A stretch of DNA of 64,000 nucleotides from Psychrobacter namhaensis (GTDB lineage: Bacteria; Pseudomonadota; Gammaproteobacteria; Pseudomonadales; Moraxellaceae), in contig NZ_JABASS010000004.1 in NCBI RefSeq assembly GCF_016107545.1, forward strand, positions 1-64,000, in the 5' to 3' direction. The notes under the pieces were generated by a model, which made no database searches, had not been told where the DNA came from, and saw only the letters and a list, made by a program, of their open reading frames with translations. The position numbers were made by a program, and so were the translations under genes. Positions 17,892 to 25,583 of this stretch are shown here, piece after piece. Each line of letters starts with the position of its first letter. Positions within the stretch are counted from its first letter, which is position 1.

Positions 17892-18965
17892 ATGAGTACG
17901 ACCCAAGATAGTAATATCCAAGATACCACTGTAATTGATGATAAGTCCGCCCCCGCCTACGATAGCGTCACTAATAATATCGTTGTGGCCGCTCTTTATA
18001 AATTCACGCGCTTTGCTGATTTTGAGCAATACCGTGAGCCAATTTTAAACACTATGCTCGATAATGACGTCAAAGGTACCTTGTTAATCGCAAGCGAGGG
18101 CATTAACGGTACGATTTCTGGCACGCGCCAAGGTATTGATACTGTCCTTGAGTATCTACGTAGTATCGAAGCGATTGGCAGCTTTACCTTTAAAGAGTCT
18201 TATACCGACGCCCAGCCTTTTTATCGCACCAAAGTAAAGCTCAAAAAAGAAATCGTGACTATGGGCGTAGAAAACATCGACCCACTACAGTCAGTCGGTC
18301 GTTATGTGAAGCCTAGTGAGTGGAATGCGCTAATCTCAGATCCAGACGTTATTCTCATTGATACGCGAAACGACTATGAGGTAAAAATCGGTACGTTCCA
18401 AAATGCCGTCAACCCCAACACGGAAACTTTCCGCGAGTTTCCAGAATATGTGGCAAAAGAGCTGGATCCCGCGAAGCATAAAAAAGTTGCGATGTTTTGT
18501 ACGGGCGGTATCCGCTGTGAAAAGTCCACCGCTTATATGCGTGAGCAAGGGTTTGAAGAGGTCTATCATTTAGAAGGTGGTATCTTAAAGTATCTGGAAG
18601 AAGTCCCGGCCAGTGACTCTATGTGGCAAGGCGACTGCTTTGTCTTTGACAATCGCGTTTCGGTCAATCACAACTTAGAAAAAGGCAACTATGAGCAGTG
18701 TTTTGCCTGCCGTATGCCCATCACTGCTGAGGACATGCAGAGCCTTGCCTATGTTAAAGGCGAGTCATGCCCGCATTGTATTGACAAAGCCACCGATGAG
18801 CAAAAAGCCCGTTTCCGTGAGCGTGAGCATCAAATGCAGTTAGCCAAAAAACGTGGCGAAGCCCACATTGGTAGCGACGTCATCGATGTAATAGAAAAAC
18901 GCAAAGCCGCTAAAATTGAAGCGCGCCTGCAAGCAGAAGCGGCTAATCATATCAAAGCTGACTAG
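17892..18965 (+). CDS. trhO: tRNA uridine(34) hydroxylase, rhodanese-like
   Basis: TrhO (YceA/UPF0176, 357 aa) makes 5-hydroxyuridine at position 34 of certain tRNAs using oxygen. The N-terminal domain contains [18 protein letters not shown], typical of the family. The rhodanese domain follows (about 130-260), with [13 protein letters not shown] and the active-site loop [17 protein letters not shown]-terminal Cys-rich segment (CFACRMPI and CPHC) may bind metal. The ATG at 17892 follows AGGAGAAAGAC. The frame runs upstream to a TTG at 17865, which is not used. Confidence 0.92.
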   Translation: MSTTQDSNIQDTTVIDDKSAPAYDSVTNNIVVAALYKFTRFADFEQYREPILNTMLDNDVKGTLLIASEGINGTISGTRQGIDTVLEYLRSIEAIGSFTFKESYTDAQPFYRTKVKLKKEIVTMGVENIDPLQSVGRYVKPSEWNALISDPDVILIDTRNDYEVKIGTFQNAVNPNTETFREFPEYVAKELDPAKHKKVAMFCTGGIRCEKSTAYMREQGFEEVYHLEGGILKYLEEVPASDSMWQGDCFVFDNRVSVNHNLEKGNYEQCFACRMPITAEDMQSLAYVKGESCPHCIDKATDEQKARFREREHQMQLAKKRGEAHIGSDVIDVIEKRKAAKIEARLQAEAANHIKAD

Positions 18966-18983
18966 GCTGTCGCCTGATGCCAT

Positions 18984-19024
18984 AAAAAAAGAGATGACCT
19001 ATTTACTAGGGCATCTCTTTTTTA
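18984..19024. terminator. Bidirectional terminator between trhO and serA
   Basis: AAAAAGAGATG and CATCTCTTTTT pair around a 15-base loop, with A's on one side and T's on the other, between two convergent genes. Confidence 0.85.
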
Positions 19025-19072
19025 ACACAGTTTTTTATGGGGAGTTGTAGATTCAGGCAATCAACGCTGTTA

Positions 19073-20299
19073 TTAGAACAAAATACGCACGCGGATGGTT
19101 TCTTCGACGTCTTTGAGCTGGTCTAGCGCGGCATCTGAATCGTTATAGTCAACATCCATCACCAGATAACCGACATCGCCTTCTGTCATTAGGCTCTGTG
19201 CGAGGATGTTAATCCCTGCTTCAGCGAACAGACGGTTGATCTGTGACAATACGCCCGGTACGTTTTTATGTATATGGAGCAGACGATGCGAGTTTTCTTT
19301 AAACGGTACAGAAACTTCTGGGAAGTTGACAGCGGTCGCGGTATCGCCTTGATCGGAATATCTGACGAACTTATCTGCGACTTCAAGGCCGATATTGGCC
19401 TGTGCTTCTTGCGTTGAGCCACCGATATGCGGTGTCAAGATGACATTGTCAAACTTACGCAGTGGTGATTCAAACTCTTCATCCGCAGATTTTGGCTCTT
19501 TTGGGAACACGTCAATGGCCGCGCCCAATATCTTTCCAGACTCAAGCGCAGCAGCCAGATCATCAATCTCGACACAAGTACCGCGAGCGGCGTTGATAAA
19601 GTAGCTGCCCTCTTTCATTTGCGCGAACTGCTCCGCTTTCATCATGTAACGCGTGCTTGGCACATCAGGGACGTGCAACGTCACGATATCAGCCGTTGAT
19701 AGCAGCTCCTCTAAGCTTCCTACTTGTACGGCATTGCCTAGTGGCAGTTTGGTCACGGCGTCATGATAGATGACTTTCATACCGAAGCTTTCTGCCAACA
19801 CAGACAACTGCGAGCCAATAGAGCCATAACCGACGATACCGATGGTTTTACCACGCACTTCATGTGAGTTGGTTGCAGACTTGCCCCAACCGCCGCGATG
19901 CACGGTTGCATTTTTTTCGGGGATACCGCGGTACAGCATGATGGCTTCAGCCAATACCAGCTCAGCCACTGAACGGGTGTTAGAAAATGGCGCATTAAAA
20001 ACGGGAATGCCAAGATCACGAGCCGCTTCCAGATCTACTTGATTGGTACCAATACAAAAGCAGCCAATACCGATAAGCTTATGTGCGTGCTCAAGGACGT
20101 CGCGTGTCAACTGAGTACGCGAACGAATACCAATAAAATGGGCATCCTTGATTTTTTCGATCAGCTCATCTTGATCTAGGGCGTGACTGATATTCTCGAT
20201 GTTGTGATAGCCCGCTCCTTCTAGTACTTTTAACGCATTGTCATGCAGGCCTTCGAGCAATAAAAACCGGATTTTGTCTTTTTGTAGTGATAACGCCAT
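19073..20299 (-). CDS. serA: D-3-phosphoglycerate dehydrogenase
   Basis: SerA (408 aa) oxidises 3-phosphoglycerate with NAD, the first step of serine synthesis, and can also reduce 2-oxoglutarate to D-2-hydroxyglutarate. The NAD-binding motif GIVGYGSIGSQLSVLAESFG is followed by catalytic Arg, Glu and His in AARGTCVEID, FPKEP and LTPHIGGST. A C-terminal ACT domain (about 335-408) provides serine feedback. The length equals the E. coli type (410 aa). It is divergent from the flavoprotein at 20815. Confidence 0.95.
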   Translation of the reverse strand: MALSLQKDKIRFLLLEGLHDNALKVLEGAGYHNIENISHALDQDELIEKIKDAHFIGIRSRTQLTRDVLEHAHKLIGIGCFCIGTNQVDLEAARDLGIPVFNAPFSNTRSVAELVLAEAIMLYRGIPEKNATVHRGGWGKSATNSHEVRGKTIGIVGYGSIGSQLSVLAESFGMKVIYHDAVTKLPLGNAVQVGSLEELLSTADIVTLHVPDVPSTRYMMKAEQFAQMKEGSYFINAARGTCVEIDDLAAALESGKILGAAIDVFPKEPKSADEEFESPLRKFDNVILTPHIGGSTQEAQANIGLEVADKFVRYSDQGDTATAVNFPEVSVPFKENSHRLLHIHKNVPGVLSQINRLFAEAGINILAQSLMTEGDVGYLVMDVDYNDSDAALDQLKDVEETIRVRILF

Positions 20300-20510
20300 A
20301 TGAGAACTGTCCTATAATTGCTTATAAAATTATCTAAGGGATAATCTATGATGGATGAAACGAAAACAGTCTAGATATCTTACACAAAATCCGACGTCGA
20401 TGTTAGCAGATTAGATGAATTATTGATTATCAAGCCTGAAAACTTTTTATGCTATAGTGAATTATTCTGTTCAACATTGACTAAATTGCTTTTTTCTACT
20501 GACGCTCAAC

Positions 20511-20654
20511 TATAGTTAACACACTTTAAAATAGGCGCAGGGCTACTGGTATTGATTTCGCGCAGCATCGAGCGGCGTAGGCACAGCACGCAAGGGAAAT
20601 TAATACCCAGTAGCACTTGGCATAGTGTGTGCCAGTTTTATTCAGGATTGACTA
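20511..20654. repeat. Structured interspersed repeat, copy B
   Basis: The core at 20542-20614 begins GCTACTGG and ends CAGTAGC, and an outer pair ACACACT/AGTGTGT (20519-20525 and 20624-20630) extends the stem. The conserved inner block reads GGCGTAGGCACAGCACGC. It lies in the divergent serA/flavoprotein spacer, unlike most copies. The ends resemble TATAGT and its complement, as in a transposable unit. Confidence 0.85.
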
Positions 20655-20763
20655 CATGTACACTAAATCGACCACTCTATAGTTACTCACGAACGAACAT
20701 TTAGTTATACCCACACAATTATATAAACATAGTTATAGGCGTTTCGTTACAGCAATTTAGCGA

Positions 20764-20769
20764 TATAAT
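20764..20769 (+). promoter_or_regulatory. -10 box for the flavoprotein gene
   Basis: A perfect TATAAT lies about 45 bases before the start codon. No convincing -35 box is seen. Confidence 0.4.
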
Positions 20770-20814
20770 ACTCCCCTCTATGCATCGCGCTTCCGTTAAT
20801 ACTGAGATTTGACC

Positions 20815-22257
20815 ATGACTTCTTTATCTAGCCAAAGCACATTTGAAACCAACACAGCCGCTGTCCAAACTATTTTAAGCACACTGCTTGATGCTCATCA
20901 GTTTGACCCAAGCCAAATCAAAACTGACCTTGAGAGCTTAGAGCACTGGGGCAAAGACTGGACCAAACACTTTGCGCCAGCCGCCGCCGCCATCGTCTTT
21001 CCAAAGACCACCGAGCAAGTTCAAGCCATCGTGTTGCTCGCTAATCAGCATAATGTCGTTCTAACCCCAAGCGGCGGTCGTACGGGACTCTCTGCTGGTG
21101 CAGTAGCATCCAATGGCGAGATTGTCGTCAGCATGGATAAAATGAACCGGATCGGTCAGTTTTATCCTGCCGATCGCATGGTTGAGATTGAAGCAGGCGT
21201 GGTCACCGAACAGTTACAACAATTCGCCGAATCAAAAGATCTGTACTACCCCGTTGACTTTGCCTCAGCGGGCTCAAGCCAAATGGGTGGCAATATCGGC
21301 ACCAATGCGGGCGGCATCAAGGTCATTCGCTACGGCATGACCCGTCAATGGATCATGGGACTCACCGTTGTCACCGGTAAAGGCGATATCTTGCAACTTA
21401 ACCGCGGCATGGTCAAAAACGCCACCGGTTATGACTTGCGTCAACTCTTTATCGGTAGCGAAGGCACGCTAGGGCTAGTCACCCATGCCCAAATCAAGCT
21501 GGAACGTCAGCCGCAAGACTTAAACGTCATGGTACTTGGCATGGACAGCTTTAATGATGTCATGAATGTCCTATCTGCATTTCAAGCGCAGATTGATTTG
21601 ACCGCGTTTGAGTTCTTTGATGATGTCGCCATTGATAAACTCATGGCCCATGGTCAAGTCCAAGAGCCGTTTGAATCACGTACCAAGTTTTATACTTTGC
21701 TAGAGTTTGAAGCACCATACGAGCCAATCATGGATAAAGCCATGGCCATATTTGAGCACTGCATGGAGCAAGGCTGGGTCGTCGATGGGGTCATGAGCCA
21801 AAGCCTCGCACAAGCGACAGAGCTATGGAAACTGCGCGAATACATCTCTGAGACCATCTCAGTATTCACCCCTTACAAAAACGATGTATCTGTACTCATC
21901 AGCTATGTGCCTGAATTTATCACTGAGATTGATCATATCGTCAGCAGCAACTATCCTGACTTTGAAGTCTGCTGGTTTGGCCATATCGGTGATGGTAACT
22001 TGCACTTAAACATCTTAAAGCCTGAAAATATGAGTAAAGACGACTTCTTTAGCGAATGTCAGATCGTCAATAAGTATGTGTTTGAGACAGTACAAAAATA
22101 TGGCGGCTCGGTGTCTGCTGAGCACGGGGTTGGTATGACCAAAAAGCCTTATCTACACTATAGCCGCAGCGAGACCGAAATAAACTATTTGCGTGACATT
22201 AAAAAAGTCTTTGACCCAAACAACATTATGAATCGGGGTAAGATTTTTGATATTTAA
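20815..22257 (+). CDS. FAD-linked D-2-hydroxyglutarate dehydrogenase-like oxidase
   Basis: The protein (480 aa) belongs to the GlcD/D2HGDH branch of FAD-binding PCMH oxidases. The FAD-binding part has LTPSGGRTGLSAGAV, GSSQMGGNIGTNAGG and the block NATGYDLRQLFIGSEGTLG. The C-terminal FAD-oxidase domain has WFGHIGDGNLHLNI and VSAEHGVGMTK, with the metal-binding His residues. Family members oxidise D-2-hydroxyglutarate, D-lactate or glycolate. The partner serA gene, divergent next door, argues for D-2-hydroxyglutarate: SerA makes it and the flavoprotein recycles it to 2-oxoglutarate, as described in Pseudomonas. The ATG at 20815 is preferred to an upstream in-frame TTG. Confidence 0.85.
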   Translation: MTSLSSQSTFETNTAAVQTILSTLLDAHQFDPSQIKTDLESLEHWGKDWTKHFAPAAAAIVFPKTTEQVQAIVLLANQHNVVLTPSGGRTGLSAGAVASNGEIVVSMDKMNRIGQFYPADRMVEIEAGVVTEQLQQFAESKDLYYPVDFASAGSSQMGGNIGTNAGGIKVIRYGMTRQWIMGLTVVTGKGDILQLNRGMVKNATGYDLRQLFIGSEGTLGLVTHAQIKLERQPQDLNVMVLGMDSFNDVMNVLSAFQAQIDLTAFEFFDDVAIDKLMAHGQVQEPFESRTKFYTLLEFEAPYEPIMDKAMAIFEHCMEQGWVVDGVMSQSLAQATELWKLREYISETISVFTPYKNDVSVLISYVPEFITEIDHIVSSNYPDFEVCWFGHIGDGNLHLNILKPENMSKDDFFSECQIVNKYVFETVQKYGGSVSAEHGVGMTKKPYLHYSRSETEINYLRDIKKVFDPNNIMNRGKIFDI

Positions 22258-22284
22258 CTGACTGTCTTATCATCAGCCTGACAT

Positions 22285-22325
22285 AAAAAAGACGCTAAAC
22301 TGCAAAAGTTAGCGTCTTTTTTTAC
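22285..22325 (+). terminator. Terminator after the flavoprotein gene
   Basis: GACGCTAA and TTAGCGTC form the core stem, extended by flanking A's and T's, with a T-run. Confidence 0.9.
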
Positions 22326-22335
22326 ACGTTTGAGT

Positions 22336-22598
22336 TTATAAATACAGCAGTACCAAAGCCGCAATAAGTAACGTACTTAAAAAGCTTTGGACGATTAAAC
22401 GGGCTTGACGCGGTGCCGCAATATGAAGACACAGGTTGCCCAGTGCACTTTTAGTAATGCCAATACGTGCGCTTTCTCACCTCCGATACATTGCAAAAAA
22501 GGACCACTGCCATAATATAAGACACCTGTAATGCTTGAATAAACAAAAGGTATTGACTCACAAAAACGTAGCAAATAGTTACCACGTTAGACTGTCAT
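22336..22598 (-). pseudogene. Decayed gene for a small membrane protein (probable)
   Basis: On the minus strand two partial frames join into one plausible protein. From about 22586 to 22475 one reading contains RGNYLLRFCESIPFVYSS and GPFLQCIGGEK. A one-base shift near 22475 continues into ARIGITKSALGNLCLHIAA and a hydrophobic tail (LSTLLIAALVLLYL) ending at the stop at 22336. A stop codon also interrupts the fourth codon after the only ATG (22598). The parent family was not recognised. The spacer being larger than its neighbours fits a decayed gene, but chance open frames are possible. Confidence 0.4.
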
Positions 22599-22728
22599 TG
22601 ATAAGGCAGCTTGTTATGATAGCGAACAAAATAAAGGGTGCTAAAGACAAAGCCTTGCCAACTTGAGTACCGCCCCACACATATATTTGATACCACCAAA
22701 ACCAGTAGAGTCCCACAACAGGAAAATT

Positions 22729-24366
22729 ATGAGTAAAATAGAAAAATTAGATGATTTTCATCTTACAATCGCTGAAATCAAGAAAAAAGACTATCCGCAA
22801 TTAAAAGCACTGATGGACCGTGTCTATGTAAACTTAGGCGGTGCTTGGTCAAAAAACACCATTCATGCCTTAATTGATGCTTTCCCTGAAGGCCAGATTG
22901 CATTATTTGACCACGATCAGCTGATTGGTATCGTCCTATCCATGCGTGTGGATTATGCCAAGTTTTCAAACCCGCATACCTACGATGATCTGATTGGACA
23001 AAAGGAAATTATCAGAGACAATCCAGAGGGTGATGCTATCTATGGGTTGGACGCCTTGATTGACCCTGAATATCGCGGTTATCGCCTAGGTCGTAGGCTT
23101 TATGATGCCCGTAAAGAGCTTTGTCGCCAGCTAAACTTCCGCGCTATTTTGGCAGGTGGCCGCATTCCTAATTACCATAACCACCAAGACCTCACCCCTG
23201 GCGAATATATTGACGCCGTGGCAGCTCGGGAAATACATGATCCTGCGCTATCATTTCAATTATCGAACGGCTTTATCGTCAAGCGTATCTTGACCGCTTA
23301 TTTGCCCGATGACAAACAATCCAAAGGATTTGCGACTTTGCTTGAATGGGCAAATATTTATTATGAGCCACAAGATTACAAGCCTAGTACGCGTAAGTCT
23401 GAAGTGCGTATTGGTGGTATTCAATGGCAAATGCGTGAGGTCGAATCACCTGAGGAGTTGTTACAACAAGTTGAATTCTTTGTCGATGTGATGGCAGACT
23501 ACAACTCAGATTTTGCTTGCTTACCAGAATTCTTTAACGCGCCATTAATGGGTTTGTGTGAATCGACGGATCAAAACATCGCTATTCGATTTTTGGCAGG
23601 TTATACCGAATGGTTCAAAAATGAGATTTCGCATTTAGCGGTCAGCTATAACGTCAACGTGATCACTGGTTCCATGCCATTACTCGATGAAGACGATACT
23701 TTGTACAATGTCAGCTACTTGTGTCGCCGCGATGGTACGGTTGAAGAGCAACGCAAAATTCATATCACGCCGCACGAGCGTAGCGCTTGGGTCATCGAAG
23801 GCGGTGATGAGGTTAAAGTATTCGATACGGATGCCGGTCGTATTGGTATCTTGGTCTGCTATGATGTTGAATTCCCAGAGCTTGCCCGCCTACTCGCGCT
23901 TGATGACATGGATATTTTGTTCGTCCCTTTTTGGACAGATACCAAAAACGGTTATCTGCGGGTGCGCCACTGTGCACAAGCACGGGCGATTGAAAACGAA
24001 TGCTATGTCATGATTTGCGGCTCAGTGGGCAACTTACCGCAAGTTGAGAGCTTGGACATTCAGTACGCACAGTCGTCTGTTTTCTCACCATCAGACTTTG
24101 CCTTCCCCCATGATGCGATTATGGCAGAAACGACCCCCAATACTGAAATGATCTTCTTCTCAGACGTGAATTTAGATAAGCTCACCCACGTCCGTAACGA
24201 AGGCTCGGTACATAATTTGCTTGATCGCCGTGATGATTTGTTTAGCTTAAAATGGAAGCGAAAAGCCAAAATTCCAGCGAGCAAATTAACTGATGAAGAG
24301 CGCCGTGAAAACTCAGGCAGCGTACTGACCGGTGATCCGTTACAAAACCGCGCCAAAAAGCCTTAA
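22729..24366 (+). CDS. GNAT acetyltransferase / carbon-nitrogen hydrolase fusion
   Basis: This 545-aa protein joins two enzymes. The N-terminal part (about 1-210) is a GNAT domain, with the acetyl-CoA loop in DPEYRGYRLGRRLYDAR. The C-terminal part (about 225-510) is a nitrilase-type hydrolase: Glu in FACLPEFFN, Lys in EEQRKIHITPHE and Cys in GILVCYDVEFPEL make the catalytic triad. Such fusions are widespread in bacteria, but their substrates are mostly unproven; an amide released or made by one domain could be the other's substrate. The ATG at 22729 follows CAGGAAAATT. The frame extends upstream to a TTG at 22663, which is not used. A terminator follows. Confidence 0.88.
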   Translation: MSKIEKLDDFHLTIAEIKKKDYPQLKALMDRVYVNLGGAWSKNTIHALIDAFPEGQIALFDHDQLIGIVLSMRVDYAKFSNPHTYDDLIGQKEIIRDNPEGDAIYGLDALIDPEYRGYRLGRRLYDARKELCRQLNFRAILAGGRIPNYHNHQDLTPGEYIDAVAAREIHDPALSFQLSNGFIVKRILTAYLPDDKQSKGFATLLEWANIYYEPQDYKPSTRKSEVRIGGIQWQMREVESPEELLQQVEFFVDVMADYNSDFACLPEFFNAPLMGLCESTDQNIAIRFLAGYTEWFKNEISHLAVSYNVNVITGSMPLLDEDDTLYNVSYLCRRDGTVEEQRKIHITPHERSAWVIEGGDEVKVFDTDAGRIGILVCYDVEFPELARLLALDDMDILFVPFWTDTKNGYLRVRHCAQARAIENECYVMICGSVGNLPQVESLDIQYAQSSVFSPSDFAFPHDAIMAETTPNTEMIFFSDVNLDKLTHVRNEGSVHNLLDRRDDLFSLKWKRKAKIPASKLTDEERRENSGSVLTGDPLQNRAKKP

Positions 24367-24406
24367 TCGATTAAGATAAGACATCTATCATAAATCGTTT
24401 GATAAT

Positions 24407-24436
24407 ACGGCTGACCACTCAGCCGTTTATTTTTAT
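24407..24436 (+). terminator. Terminator after the GNAT-nitrilase gene
   Basis: ACGGCTGA and TCAGCCGT pair around CCAC, followed by TTATTTTTAT. Confidence 0.85.
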
Positions 24437-24466
24437 CTATAGTCAACTCGACATAAAAAAGCAGCC

Positions 24467-25021
24467 ATGATGACGACTGATACCAAAAAGAAAAAAGACA
24501 AACCTAAAAAAACACCAACACAAAAGGCGTGGTCTGTCTTTAGAACCATACTATTATACGGTCTGGTATTCGCGGTGATTTATACAGCGTTTAACTGGTG
24601 GCGCCAACCGGTCATGCCAGCCAACCCGCAGCTACAGTTAACAGACTATCAAGGACAACCGGTTGATTTAGCAGCGCTGAGTCGTGAGCAACCAACGCTG
24701 GTGTATTTTTGGGGGACGTGGTGCCCCATTTGTCGTGTTACCTCTCCCACGATAGACAAACTTGCGGCACAAAACCATTATCCCATCGTCACTATTGCGA
24801 TCAAATCAGGTTCTGACCAAGAACTCCATCGCTACCTCACTGAAAACAACTATCGTTTTACCACAGTAAACGACCAAGAGGGCCGTGTCTTTGCCGACTG
24901 GCAAGGGCAAGTGACGCCGTCCTACGTCATTTTAAAAGAGGATGAGATGGCACAAGGTCTGACAGGGATTCAGCCCCTGTGGTCATTGAAGTTACGATTG
25001 TGGTTGTCGTCCGTTTTTTAA
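24467..25021 (+). CDS. Membrane-anchored thioredoxin-like protein (ScsD/TlpA type)
   Basis: The product (184 aa) starts with a Lys-rich cytosolic tail, then one transmembrane segment (about 27-45, ILLYGLVFAVIYTAF). The periplasmic thioredoxin fold carries the redox motif WGTWCPICR and the cis-Pro region VTPSYVIL. It resembles ScsD and other protein disulfide oxidoreductases that are recharged by DsbD-like proteins. Partner genes (scsB, dsbD, ccm) are absent here, so its role in disulfide reduction or metal tolerance is not determined. Two adjacent ATG codons open the frame. It may be co-transcribed weakly with the upstream gene despite the terminator. Confidence 0.82.
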   Translation: MMTTDTKKKKDKPKKTPTQKAWSVFRTILLYGLVFAVIYTAFNWWRQPVMPANPQLQLTDYQGQPVDLAALSREQPTLVYFWGTWCPICRVTSPTIDKLAAQNHYPIVTIAIKSGSDQELHRYLTENNYRFTTVNDQEGRVFADWQGQVTPSYVILKEDEMAQGLTGIQPLWSLKLRLWLSSVF

Positions 25022-25148
25022 CGTTTAGCCAATTTTTTGGCGGTTATAAATAAACCCTCAACAGGGTCACACGTATGACGTGATAGGTGACATATCCCTG
25101 AGATAAACAGTTGATTTTGGGCAAAATACGCGCGACACTGGTCAGCTC

Positions 25149-25177
25149 TTTTTACCCTACCCTTTTTGTCATATAAT
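25149..25177 (+). promoter_or_regulatory. Probable ileS promoter with a 400-base leader
   Basis: TTTTTA (25149-25154), a 17-base spacer and a perfect TATAAT (25172-25177) lie about 400 bases before ileS. If used, the leader RNA (25185-25583) is long for this gene. No T-box core or other riboswitch motif was recognised in it. Confidence 0.5.
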
Positions 25178-25583
25178 AGCTGCCGTTATCATTGCACCTA
25201 TTTAATGTATTCTTATCACGGTGTTTTGTGGCTGATAAACGTATTTTATGTTGCATTCGTCTCGTGAGCATTTATTATTGACGTAACGGGGCTTATAAAT
25301 AGCATATCGCAGCCTAACCTTACAGTCACAGCACCACTAAATAAAGACGCTAACAGTCTGTGCTACTGGTAAAATCTTTTAGCGTGCGGTTCGCAAACAT
25401 GACAGAGGTGGCAAAATTTTCATCGCATACACACCATAGCACCTTTAAAGCGTTTTAACCCTATTAGCAAAAAAACGCCTAGGCACGTTGAAACGATCAG
25501 CTAAGCGTTGCCTTAAATTTTACATCCGATTGTACACTGACCTTTTAATCCAATCCTAACCTACCTTTTAAAAAGACACCTTT

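Noticed and set aside
25178-25583. T-box riboswitch for ileS
   Set aside because: A GAGGTGG resembles part of a T-box core but the rest of the conserved sequence and the specifier stem are missing.
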